Shown here in pieces: positions 8,514 to 15,532 of a DNA stretch of 50,668 nucleotides. The DNA comes from JBBDWK01 sp040902885 (GTDB taxonomy: Bacteria > Acidobacteriota > Terriglobia > Bryobacterales > Bryobacteraceae): assembly GCA_040902885.1 (NCBI GenBank), contig JBBDWK010000005.1, forward strand, positions 1 through 50,668. Direction: 5' to 3'. Position 1 is the stretch's first letter. The number at the start of each line of letters is the position of its first letter. The position numbers and the translations under genes were made by a program. The notes beneath the pieces are model-generated. The model was not told the origin of the DNA. It saw only the letters and a program-made list of their open reading frames with translations, and did no database searches.

Positions 8514-9689
8514 TTAGAGAGATCCCAGGAAAGCCAGCAGCACCGACCGCTCTCGCGACGACGCCTCCCGATATCTATTCGTCGTGGCGGCGGCTTCACC
8601 GCCATGGCGGCGAATCGCTTCATCCGGCGTTGCCGCGCTTCCGTCATGAAGAAATGGCCTGCGGACGCGCAATCCCCAGAGTGCCGGCGTGCGGATCTCG
8701 TTTGCCTCAGCCGGAGATTGCTCGATGCCGTCTCCGGTGCCGACATCGTGGAGCAAGAGGTCCGAGTACAACGGAACTTGCTTCCGGTCGAACAGCGGGT
8801 TTGAGCTCTCTCCGGTAAGCAGTGTCGGAGTGTGACAGGCGGCACAGCCAATCGTGTGAAACAGCTGTTCTCCTTCCCTTGCAGCGTCATCGATTGGGCC
8901 TCTGGCGACTGGCGCCAGGAATCGCATGAAGTTCTCGAAATTGTCGATTCCGCGCAACCCGGTCCGCAGCTCGCGCGCGTCTTCCAGGCCGCGACGCGGA
9001 TTACAGATCTTCAGGGCCTCCGGATCCACACCAAGAGCGACCTCGTCCGGGAAAAGATCGTTGGTGATGCCCATCTCGTTCCGGTAGGCGTCCGCCGAAA
9101 AGGCCAGCAGCGTAGCGTGCTGCGCCTTCCACCCGAAGCGTCCGACGCGCTCGCGTCCGGTGGCGATATCGATGAGGCGCCCGGCGCGGCCGCTGATGCC
9201 ATCTCCGTCGCGGTCCCCTGTATCGTCCCCCGCGAGAATTGTTTCGTCCGGAATCGCCTCTATGAGCCCGGCGCCAAATAGCGGTACCGGCAGGCGTCGC
9301 GCGATCACGTTGGCTTCGGCGGGAATCTGCACCTGGCAGCGATGGTTCGGGATGGAAAAGAGGTGGTAAAGAGTGCCGCCGTACAATGCAGTAAATTTGC
9401 CGTCCTCGTCCCGGTAGCCGGCTCGCACTTCGGTCATGGTGCTCATGCCCCCGATGACGGGAACGCTGTGGCAAACTGCGCAGCTCGTGCCATTGAAGGC
9501 CGGCCCCAAGCCGTCCTCGGCGGTTTCCACTTCGGTGAAGTCGTCGAGGCCCAGACGAAAGAGCTCAAACTCGAAGCCGGTGATTCCGGGCAGCGGATCG
9601 CCCGGGAGAACAGGCCGTCCGTCAGATTGACCGAAGAGCCATGCGACAGCAAGAACTGAAAATCCGAACGGAGCAACAAACCTTCTCAC
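8514..9689 (-). CDS. Di-haem oxidoreductase (DHOR/DUF1111-type, putative thiol oxidoreductase)
   Basis: A 391-residue secreted protein with a signal peptide (1-20, ending in LFGQ) and two c-type haem motifs: CAVCH (C70, C73, H74) and CAACH (C282, C285, H286). The spacing and the words FNGTSCAVCH and RTPALWGL fit the di-haem oxidoreductase family, which is related to di-haem peroxidases. It is the last gene of an operon with the CuA cupredoxin (8 bases upstream) and the porin. The GTG start has AGGAGG six bases upstream, which fixes it. Periplasmic electron transfer is likely; the natural substrate of the family is not settled. Confidence 0.88.
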   Translation of the reverse strand: MRRFVAPFGFSVLAVAWLFGQSDGRPVLPGDPLPGITGFEFELFRLGLDDFTEVETAEDGLGPAFNGTSCAVCHSVPVIGGMSTMTEVRAGYRDEDGKFTALYGGTLYHLFSIPNHRCQVQIPAEANVIARRLPVPLFGAGLIEAIPDETILAGDDTGDRDGDGISGRAGRLIDIATGRERVGRFGWKAQHATLLAFSADAYRNEMGITNDLFPDEVALGVDPEALKICNPRRGLEDARELRTGLRGIDNFENFMRFLAPVARGPIDDAAREGEQLFHTIGCAACHTPTLLTGESSNPLFDRKQVPLYSDLLLHDVGTGDGIEQSPAEANEIRTPALWGLRVRRPFLHDGSAATPDEAIRRHGGEAAATTNRYREASSRERSVLLAFLGSL

Positions 9690-9697
9690 AGTTCCTC

Positions 9698-10048
9698 CTA
9701 CTTCACTTCAAGGGTTCCGCGCATGAGGTTGTGGCCAGCGCCGCATGGGCGGGAACACTCAAAGGTGAACTTGCCCTTCTGCCGGGCGATGAAGCGCACC
9801 CGCGCTTCTCCGCGCCTTTGCGGTGGAATGGCTACTTCAATCCCGGCTTCCGGAATCCGGAATCCGTGATCGGTATCGTCGCTGGTCAAAACAAACTCTA
9901 CGAGATCCCCCCGCTTCACCGTCACCTTGGAGGGGCTGAACGCGAATCGCTCGGCATTGATCGTAATCACGCGGTCGGGCTTTCTGTCCGCGTCGCTCTG
10001 TCCCCATAGCGGGCCCGATGCAAGAAGGAGGAGCAAAAAGGGCTTCAT
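9698..10048 (-). CDS. Soluble periplasmic CuA-type cupredoxin
   Basis: A 116-residue protein with a signal peptide (MKPFLLLLLASGPLWGQ) and a cupredoxin fold. H61 together with CSRPCGAGHNLM (C98, C102, H106, M109) reproduces the binuclear CuA ligand set of cytochrome oxidase subunit II and nitrous-oxide reductase. There is no membrane helix and no oxidase domain, so it is a stand-alone CuA electron carrier or a copper-delivery protein. The ATG at 10048 shares its A with the TGA stop of the porin gene (TGATG), a sign of translational coupling. A further in-frame start lies four codons upstream but would lie inside the porin gene. CuA assignment rests on motif spacing only. Confidence 0.8.
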   Translation of the reverse strand: MKPFLLLLLASGPLWGQSDADRKPDRVITINAERFAFSPSKVTVKRGDLVEFVLTSDDTDHGFRIPEAGIEVAIPPQRRGEARVRFIARQKGKFTFECSRPCGAGHNLMRGTLEVK

Positions 10049-11433
10049 CAGAACCACCATCCAATTCCAAGATTCAATCCGTTGACCGGTCTTACCACCG
10101 CGCTCGCGTTGCGGTTGAAGACATAGTCGAATTTGACGGCGATGTCCGGAACCGGTTTGTAGGTCAGGCCGGCGACCCAGGACGAGCGGTTGAATTGACT
10201 AAGGGGCACGAACCCGTCCGGCATCGCCTGCTGGGTGTTGTACCTCTCGTAGCGCCCGAAGACGATCAGGTCGTTGCGGAAGCGGCGCGGGAAAAGATGG
10301 AACGCAGGCTCGAGATAGTATCCGCGCATCTGTTTCGCCACGTTCGGATTCACGCCGGTCTGTTGCTGGAGCCGCACATTCAGGTCCGCCGCTCTGGAAA
10401 TCCAGGTGTTCGCGAACAACCCCCGGAAATCCACGCGCCGGAAGCTGTAGCGTCCGTCGAAGTTAGCGATTGTCACTCGGGGATTGATGCCCGGAGTATT
10501 GAATCCGGCCAGCCCGCTGTACATGCTTGCGCCCAGGGTCAGACGACGCACGCCGGCGAACTCCACTCTCCCCACCGTTGCCGGATTGCGCATCGAAGCA
10601 TCGAAGCCGGACGACTTGCCGTCGGCGATTCCGAACTCGGCGCCGAAGCGGCTGGCATCCAGCGAGGACGTGAGATAGGTCCGGTAGCGGAATCCCCTGC
10701 CGAAGTCACCCGTAAAGCCAAATCCCAGTTCCCTCCAGGTTGTGGGGATAATGATGGATTCGACAAACGGCCGCTCCACGCCGTTGAATGAAGGCGGCTC
10801 GTGCCGTTCGTTCACGATTCCAACCGGTGTGAGCACCATGCCGGCCCGGAGGTTGAACCTGGGCGTGATCAAGAAATCGACGTAGGCCTGTTCGAGAGCG
10901 ACCTCGCCGCTCTCCACACCGCCTTCGAGGAGAGAGTGCTCGATTTCGAGCTCGCTCCAAAACTTCAACCGGTCGGAGAAGCTGTGCCCGAACAACAGAA
11001 CAAAGCGGTGAAAATCCGGACGAAAGGAATCGCCTGCCTCCTTGTTTACATGAAAGTCCATGTAGCCCGCAACGGGCAGCCGGATCTCGGAGTCCTCGGC
11101 TTTCTGAAAGTCCCCGCTGATTGATATAGGCTGCAGCGGGCCGGAAGCGTCCGGTGGAGCAGCGGGCTGGGACGGCAAAGGTGTAACGGCTGTAGCGGAC
11201 AGAACCACGGACGCTTCTGCCGGCGCCCGCAGCTTCAACAACTCATCCATCTTTGCTTCGAGGCTCCTGAGACGGTCATCAAGCTTTTCGTCCGGTCCCG
11301 GGCGGAACGCCGGATCGAGGAGCTTCATCTTACGCTCAAGCTCGGCCACACGCTTCTCGACATCGCCAGAATTTTGAGCGACGGCGAGAGACCCCGCGGC
11401 AAGAATGAGAATGGCACTAAAGCGTTTTACCAT
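10048..11433 (-). CDS. Outer-membrane porin-like beta-barrel with N-terminal coiled coil
   Basis: A 461-residue protein: signal peptide (1-19), a short coiled coil (VEKRVAELERKMKLLD, about 25-40), a Pro/Ala-rich linker, then a beta-barrel with many alternating aromatic strands and a final aromatic residue (NLGIGWWF). It resembles phosphate-selective porin O/P or OprB-type proteins. It heads the operon with the CuA cupredoxin and di-haem oxidoreductase, so it may admit small solutes or metals for that redox pair; this is inference. The ATG at 11433 starts a normal leader. AT-rich DNA upstream (11455-11490) probably carries the promoter, but I cannot fix the boxes. Confidence 0.78.
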   Translation of the reverse strand: MVKRFSAILILAAGSLAVAQNSGDVEKRVAELERKMKLLDPAFRPGPDEKLDDRLRSLEAKMDELLKLRAPAEASVVLSATAVTPLPSQPAAPPDASGPLQPISISGDFQKAEDSEIRLPVAGYMDFHVNKEAGDSFRPDFHRFVLLFGHSFSDRLKFWSELEIEHSLLEGGVESGEVALEQAYVDFLITPRFNLRAGMVLTPVGIVNERHEPPSFNGVERPFVESIIIPTTWRELGFGFTGDFGRGFRYRTYLTSSLDASRFGAEFGIADGKSSGFDASMRNPATVGRVEFAGVRRLTLGASMYSGLAGFNTPGINPRVTIANFDGRYSFRRVDFRGLFANTWISRAADLNVRLQQQTGVNPNVAKQMRGYYLEPAFHLFPRRFRNDLIVFGRYERYNTQQAMPDGFVPLSQFNRSSWVAGLTYKPVPDIAVKFDYVFNRNASAVVRPVNGLNLGIGWWF

Positions 11434-11522
11434 GGCTGATGTTCATGCGGTAGCCTATATGAATAGCAGCATATTAACTACGGTGAACTTCAAAGTCAAG
11501 TCAGGCCGCGGTGAATCGAAGT

Positions 11523-11551
11523 TTGACAATCGGATGGAACTCCGGTAGGCT
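11523..11551 (+). promoter_or_regulatory. Sigma-70 promoter of the rplM-rpsI operon
   Basis: A perfect TTGACA (11523-11528), a 17-base spacer, then TAGGCT (11546-11551), which keeps the three most important -10 bases (TA...T). The start of transcription would be about 30 bases before the GTG of rplM. A strong -35 with optimal spacing is expected for ribosomal-protein genes. Confidence 0.65.
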
Positions 11552-11587
11552 GGTTTGTTTGCAGCGATCTAACCGGAGACGTGTGTC

Positions 11588-12040
11588 GTGTCGTTTCATA
11601 TAGCGGGAACCACCCGGTTTCCATCAAAAAACGGAATTGAAAGAAGTTGGCATGTTCTGGATGCCGAAGATCAGGTTCTCGGGAAGGTTGCGGCCAGAGC
11701 CGCACGCCTGCTGATGGGGAAGCACAAGCCCAGCTTTACCCCCTTCCTCGATACCGGGGACCACGTGATCGTCATCAACGCCGCCAAGGTCAAACTCACC
11801 GGCCAGAAGGAAGACCAGAAGCTATACCGTCACTTCACCGGTTATCCGGGCGGTCTGGTGGAAATCGGAGCCGCCAAGGTCCGCGCGACCCGGCCGGCCC
11901 GCATGGTCGAAGATGCCATTTCCGGCATGCTCCCCAAAACCAAACTCGGCAAGCAGATGTATCGCAAGCTGAAGGTATATGCGGGCGAGAAGCACCCCCA
12001 CAGCGCGCAGAAGCCCACCTCCATCGCAGTGTCGGAATGA
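11588..12040 (+). CDS. rplM: 50S ribosomal protein L13
   Basis: 150 residues, the usual length plus a short N-terminal extension. Family words are W-HVLDAEDQVLGKVAARAA, MGKHKPSFTPFLDTGDHVIVINA and the RMVEDAISGMLPKTKLG block. It is an early assembly protein of the large ribosomal subunit and binds 23S rRNA. GTG start at 11588; the purine-rich GGAGACGTG lies about 10 bases before it. It is followed by rpsI after 26 bases, the near-universal L13-S9 pair. Confidence 0.97.
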   Translation: MSFHIAGTTRFPSKNGIERSWHVLDAEDQVLGKVAARAARLLMGKHKPSFTPFLDTGDHVIVINAAKVKLTGQKEDQKLYRHFTGYPGGLVEIGAAKVRATRPARMVEDAISGMLPKTKLGKQMYRKLKVYAGEKHPHSAQKPTSIAVSE

Positions 12041-12066
12041 GATCGCACCCAGAAAGGATTCGTTGA

Positions 12067-12480
12067 GTGGCAGCAGGAATGGGTTTAGTGAAGCAGGTTC
12101 AGTATCTGGGAACAGGCCGGCGGAAAAGGTCCGTTGCGCGGGTGTTCCTGAGGCATGGCAAGGGCGACATCACAGTGAACGGACGGACGTTCGAGTCCTA
12201 CTTCCCCACCGAAGCGTCCCGCTCCCAGGTGCGCCAGGCCTTGTTGGCGACCGAGATGCTGGATAAGTTCGATGTATTGATCCTCGCCAACGGCGGGGGC
12301 GTCTCGGGTCAGGCCGGCGCGTGCCGGCTGGGAATTTCACGCGCCTTGACGGAGTTCAACGCCGAGTTGCGGCCGAGGCTGAAAAAGCTCGGCTTCCTCA
12401 CGCGCGATCCCCGAAAACATGAGCGCAAGAAGTATGGCCAAAAAGGCGCTCGCAAGCGGTTCCAGTTCTCCAAGCGTTAA
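12067..12480 (+). CDS. rpsI: 30S ribosomal protein S9
   Basis: 137 residues. It opens with the conserved YLGTGRRKRSVARVFL and ends in the invariant Arg/Lys tail GARKRFQFSKR, which reaches the P-site tRNA in the small subunit. The start is either GTG at 12067, with AGAAAGGA just upstream, or ATG at 12079. It follows rplM, with which it is presumably co-transcribed. Confidence 0.97.
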   Translation: MAAGMGLVKQVQYLGTGRRKRSVARVFLRHGKGDITVNGRTFESYFPTEASRSQVRQALLATEMLDKFDVLILANGGGVSGQAGACRLGISRALTEFNAELRPRLKKLGFLTRDPRKHERKKYGQKGARKRFQFSKR

Positions 12481-12532
12481 CTGTTTGTCTTGCACGCAAA
12501 TTTCGCTTTGGACCGTGTGCAGGCAGCAAACC

Positions 12533-12571
12533 GGGGAGGCTCTTGCCTCCCCTCAACTTTAGTAAGGAGGC
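12533..12571 (+). promoter_or_regulatory. rpsB leader with two mutually exclusive hairpins over the Shine-Dalgarno
   Basis: GGGGAGGC (12533-12540) and GCCTCCCC (12545-12552) form a perfect 8-base-pair hairpin with a TCTT loop. The 3' arm GCCTCC (12545-12550) is also exactly complementary to GGAGGC at 12566-12571, which is the Shine-Dalgarno of rpsB. The two pairings exclude each other: the upstream stem frees the ribosome site, the alternative hides it. No T-run follows, so a simple terminator of rpsI is less likely. Regulation by S2 is inferred from known rpsB autoregulation elsewhere. Confidence 0.5.
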
Positions 12572-12574
12572 AGT

Positions 12575-13477
12575 TTGCCGGCAATCACCATGAAAGAATT
12601 GCTCGAAGCCGGCGTTCACTTCGGGCACCAGACCAAGCGCTGGAATCCAAAGATGAAGGAATACATCTTTGGCGATCGCAACGGAATTTACATTATCGAT
12701 CTGCAGAAGACGCTTAAAATGTTCAAGGACGCCCTGCGTTACGTCCGCGACATGGCGGCGGGAGGCAAAACCGTGCTGTTCGTGGGCACGAAGCGCCAGG
12801 CGCAGGAGGCCATCTCCGAGGAGGCGGTCCGGTGCCAGATGTTCTTCGTCAACCAGCGCTGGCTGGGCGGGCTTCTCACCAATATGACCACCGTCCAACG
12901 GTCTATCAAACGACTGAAAGAGCTGGAGGCGATGGCCACCGACGGCGGTTACGAGGCGCGCCCCAAGAAGGAAGTCATCAGGCTGGAGCGCGAGCGCAAA
13001 CACCTGGATCAGAATCTGTCGGGAATTAAAGACATGCCCGGCCTTCCCGACGTGATGTTCGTCATCGACTCCAACAAGGAGAGCATCGCCGTCAAGGAAG
13101 CCCGCCGCTTGGGCATCCCCGTGGTCGCCATCGTCGATACCAACTGCGACCCGGACGAAGTCGATTGGGTCATACCCGGCAACGACGATGCCCTGCGCGC
13201 TATCCGGCTTTTCGCCAACAAGATCTCGGAAGCCATCATCGAGGGCCGCGCCCTGGCCACCGAACAGGACTTCGCCGGCGAGAAGATCGCGGGCGACGAC
13301 AATGCCCCGCCCGAGGAAGTGCCCGAGTACACGCAGTACGTCGATCCCAAGTACGCCGAAGAGATCATGGCTGAGAGCTTCGCCGAAGAGGATCTGCCGT
13401 CCGAATCGGTACGCAAAGGCCCCGTCTCGGAGGTCGCCGACGTAGTGCGTCCGGCGATCACCGAGAGCGGCCACTAA
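12575..13477 (+). CDS. rpsB: 30S ribosomal protein S2
   Basis: 300 residues. The N-terminus (ITMKELLEAGVHFGHQT) matches S2 proteins closely and fixes the start at TTG 12575, with AAGGAGG five to six bases upstream. Further family words are FVGTKRQAQEAI, NQRWLGGLLTNM and VAIVDTNCDPDEVDWVIPGNDDA. S2 normally ends near residue 240; here an acidic tail of about 60 residues follows (rich in E, D and P), a kind of extension seen in several phyla. It is followed by tsf, as in most bacteria. Confidence 0.97.
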   Translation: MPAITMKELLEAGVHFGHQTKRWNPKMKEYIFGDRNGIYIIDLQKTLKMFKDALRYVRDMAAGGKTVLFVGTKRQAQEAISEEAVRCQMFFVNQRWLGGLLTNMTTVQRSIKRLKELEAMATDGGYEARPKKEVIRLERERKHLDQNLSGIKDMPGLPDVMFVIDSNKESIAVKEARRLGIPVVAIVDTNCDPDEVDWVIPGNDDALRAIRLFANKISEAIIEGRALATEQDFAGEKIAGDDNAPPEEVPEYTQYVDPKYAEEIMAESFAEEDLPSESVRKGPVSEVADVVRPAITESGH

Positions 13478-13488
13478 AAGGAGCCTTC

Positions 13489-13560
13489 AGCTTTCAGCGA
13501 TCAGCATTCAGCTTTCGCCGGCCTTGTAAGCCGATCGCTGAATGCTGAGTGCCGACAGCT
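13489..13560. repeat. Imperfect palindrome between rpsB and tsf
   Basis: A 24-base arm (13489-13512) pairs with 13537-13560 at 20 of 24 positions around a 24-base loop. The inner 12 bases (TCAGCATTCAGC against GCTGAATGCTGA) match perfectly. The left arm itself is built of TTCAGC/ATTCAGC units. It lies in the only long spacer of the rpsB-tsf-pyrH-frr run and has no T-run. It may be a mobile palindromic repeat or an mRNA-stability hairpin. Confidence 0.7.
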
Positions 13561-13585
13561 TGCCCATAAATAGGATTTCGAACGT

Positions 13586-14203
13586 ATGGCGGAAATTACT
13601 GCACAACTCGTGAAACAGCTCCGCGAACGCACCGGCGCCGGCATGATGGAATGCAAGAGCGCTTTGGTGGAGGCCAAAGGAGATTTGGCCGAAGCCGAAG
13701 TCGTGCTGCGCAAGCGAGGCATCGCTTCCGCTGGCAAGAAGGCCTCACGCGCGACGCGTCAGGGTCTGGTGGGCACTTATATCCACCACGGCGGGCAACT
13801 CGGCGTCATGGTGGAGGTCAATTGCGAGAGCGACTTCGTGGCCCGCACCGACGAATTTCAGGTCCTGGTGCACGATATCGCCATGCACATCGCCGCGGCC
13901 GATCCCCAGTTCATTCACAAGGAGGACGTCACGGCCGCGTCGCTCGACAAGGAGCGCGATATCCAGCGCGCCCGCGCCCTCGCGGAAGGCAAGAAGCCCG
14001 AGATCGTGGACAAGGTCGTCGAAGGGCGGCTCAACAAATTCTACGAGGAAGTCTGCCTTTACGAGCAGCCGTTCGTAAAGGAGAACTCGCTCACCGTGGG
14101 ACAGTTGATTGCGACCAAGATCGCCAAGATCGGCGAGAACGTGGGCGTCTCCCGCTTCATCCGCTTCAAAGTCGGCGATGGGCAGCCCCCCACGGAAGGC
14201 TGA
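13586..14203 (+). CDS. tsf: Elongation factor Ts
   Basis: 205 residues, the short form of EF-Ts. It opens with the family signature LVKQLRERTGAGMMECKSAL, followed by the TDFVAR-type motif VNCESDFVARTDEF that contacts EF-Tu, and ends in a short C-terminal module. It exchanges GDP for GTP on EF-Tu in the cytoplasm. A weak AGGA lies about 10 bases before the ATG. It is followed by pyrH after 4 bases. Confidence 0.97.
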   Translation: MAEITAQLVKQLRERTGAGMMECKSALVEAKGDLAEAEVVLRKRGIASAGKKASRATRQGLVGTYIHHGGQLGVMVEVNCESDFVARTDEFQVLVHDIAMHIAAADPQFIHKEDVTAASLDKERDIQRARALAEGKKPEIVDKVVEGRLNKFYEEVCLYEQPFVKENSLTVGQLIATKIAKIGENVGVSRFIRFKVGDGQPPTEG

Positions 14204-14207
14204 GACC

Positions 14208-14915
14208 GTGGGCCGTTACAACCGCATCCTGTTGAAGCTGAGCGGCGAGGTGATGGCCGGGCCGAACAGCTTCGGAATCGATTCGGACCGCGTGGAGAGT
14301 CTCGCGCGGGAGATCGCGGAACTGGTTTCCACCGGAGTTCAGGCGGGCGTGGTCGTGGGCGGCGGAAACTTTTTTCGCGGCGTGGCCGCTGCCGCCAAAA
14401 AGATGGACCGCGTGGCCGCCGATCACATGGGTATGTTGGCCACCGTGATCAACGCCATCGCGCTTCAGGACGCGATGGAGCGCATTGGAACTTCCACCCG
14501 CGTGATGAGCGCCATCGAGATGCGTCAGGTGGCCGAGCCCTACATCCGCCGGCGCGCCATCCGGCATCTCGAAAAAGGCCGGGTTGTCATATTCGCCGGC
14601 GGCACTTCCAATCCTTATTTCTCCACCGATACGGCCGCCGCGCTGCGCGCCCTCGAGATCCACGCCGAGATCCTCGCCAAGGCCACCCGCGTGGACGGCG
14701 TCTACGACAAGGATCCGTTGAAACATGAGGGAGCTATTATGTTCCGGGAAATTTCCTACACCGAAGTGCTCTCCCGGTCCCTGGGGGTCATGGATTCGAC
14801 CTCCATCGCCATGTGCCGGGACAACCGGCTTCCCATCGTAGTCTTCAATTTGAATACGCTGGGCAATATAATGCGTATGTCGGCCGGTGAGGCCGTCGGC
14901 ACCCTCATTCACTGA
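14208..14915 (+). CDS. pyrH: Uridylate kinase (UMP kinase)
   Basis: 235 residues of the amino-acid-kinase fold. It opens RILLKLSGEVM, with VVGGGNFFRG for the phosphate loop, GGTSNPYFSTDTAA for nucleotide binding and VDGVYDKDP near the C-terminus. It phosphorylates UMP to UDP. I chose GTG at 14208: it gives the usual N-terminus, while upstream in-frame starts lie within tsf. It is co-transcribed with tsf and frr. Confidence 0.96.
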   Translation: MGRYNRILLKLSGEVMAGPNSFGIDSDRVESLAREIAELVSTGVQAGVVVGGGNFFRGVAAAAKKMDRVAADHMGMLATVINAIALQDAMERIGTSTRVMSAIEMRQVAEPYIRRRAIRHLEKGRVVIFAGGTSNPYFSTDTAAALRALEIHAEILAKATRVDGVYDKDPLKHEGAIMFREISYTEVLSRSLGVMDSTSIAMCRDNRLPIVVFNLNTLGNIMRMSAGEAVGTLIH

Positions 14916-14942
14916 GACTCCCGAGTCTCCGGTAATTCGCCT

Positions 14943-15509
14943 ATGAACTCTATCAAGGAAATTGAAGCGAGTTTGAAGACCCGGATGGAAAAGGCGCTGG
15001 GCGATCTGCAGCACTCCATGGCGGCAATCCGCACCGGGCGCGCTACTTTGAGTCTGCTCGATCATATCCGCGTCGACTACTACGGGACCCCCACCCCCCT
15101 CAACCAGGTGGCCAATCTGCACGTGCCCGAGCCGTCGCTCATCACCATCCAGCCCTGGGACGTTTCGCAGATCGGACCCATCGAGAAGGCCATTCGAACC
15201 TCCGACCTGGGCCTCAACCCGGCCAATGACGGCAAGATCGTCCGGCTTCCGATACCGCCTCTGACCGAGGAGCGCCGCAAGGAGCTGGTGAAGCGGCTCC
15301 ACAACATCGCGGAAGATCACCGCGTGGCTTTGCGGAACGTCCGTCGCGACGGCAACGAAGCAGCCAAGCGCCTCTTGAAGGACAAGAAGATCACCGAGGA
15401 CGACGATCGCCGCGCCCACGACGAAATCCAGAAGCTGACAGACGGCTACATCCAGAAGCTGGATCAGGCCGTCAAAGGCAAAGAGAAAGAGATTCTCGCG
15501 GTAGGGTAA
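14943..15509 (+). CDS. frr: Ribosome recycling factor
   Basis: 188 residues, standard length. Family words are IRTGRATLSLLDHIRVDYYGTPTPLNQVA, ISQIGPIEKAI-like DVSQIGPIEKAIRTSDLG and EERRKELVKRLH. It splits post-termination ribosomes together with EF-G. It closes the tsf-pyrH-frr group. The uppS-cdsA-dxr genes that often follow frr are absent here. Confidence 0.97.
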   Translation: MNSIKEIEASLKTRMEKALGDLQHSMAAIRTGRATLSLLDHIRVDYYGTPTPLNQVANLHVPEPSLITIQPWDVSQIGPIEKAIRTSDLGLNPANDGKIVRLPIPPLTEERRKELVKRLHNIAEDHRVALRNVRRDGNEAAKRLLKDKKITEDDDRRAHDEIQKLTDGYIQKLDQAVKGKEKEILAVG

Positions 15510-15512
15510 GTC

Positions 15513-15532
15513 GCCTCGGCGGTGAATCAGCC
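15513..15532. repeat. Remnant arm of the CGCCGAG-type dispersed repeat
   Basis: GCCTCGGCGGTGAATCAGCC sits between the stops of frr and the convergent oxidoreductase gene. It shares the GGTGAATCAGCC junction with the copy at 19994-20021, and the GCCTCGGC-GGTGA core with the copies at 41246 and 44418. It overlaps the last codons of the oxidoreductase gene by a few bases. Confidence 0.5.

Noticed and set aside
12533..12552. Plain Rho-independent terminator for rplM-rpsI
   Set aside because: The stem is strong, but no T-run follows, and its 3' arm matches the rpsB Shine-Dalgarno, so a leader switch explains it better. A dual role is not excluded.
12398..13474. A 358-codon minus-strand open frame opposite rpsB
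   Set aside because: rpsB is certain from its conserved blocks; the antisense frame also runs into rpsI. There is no independent support.
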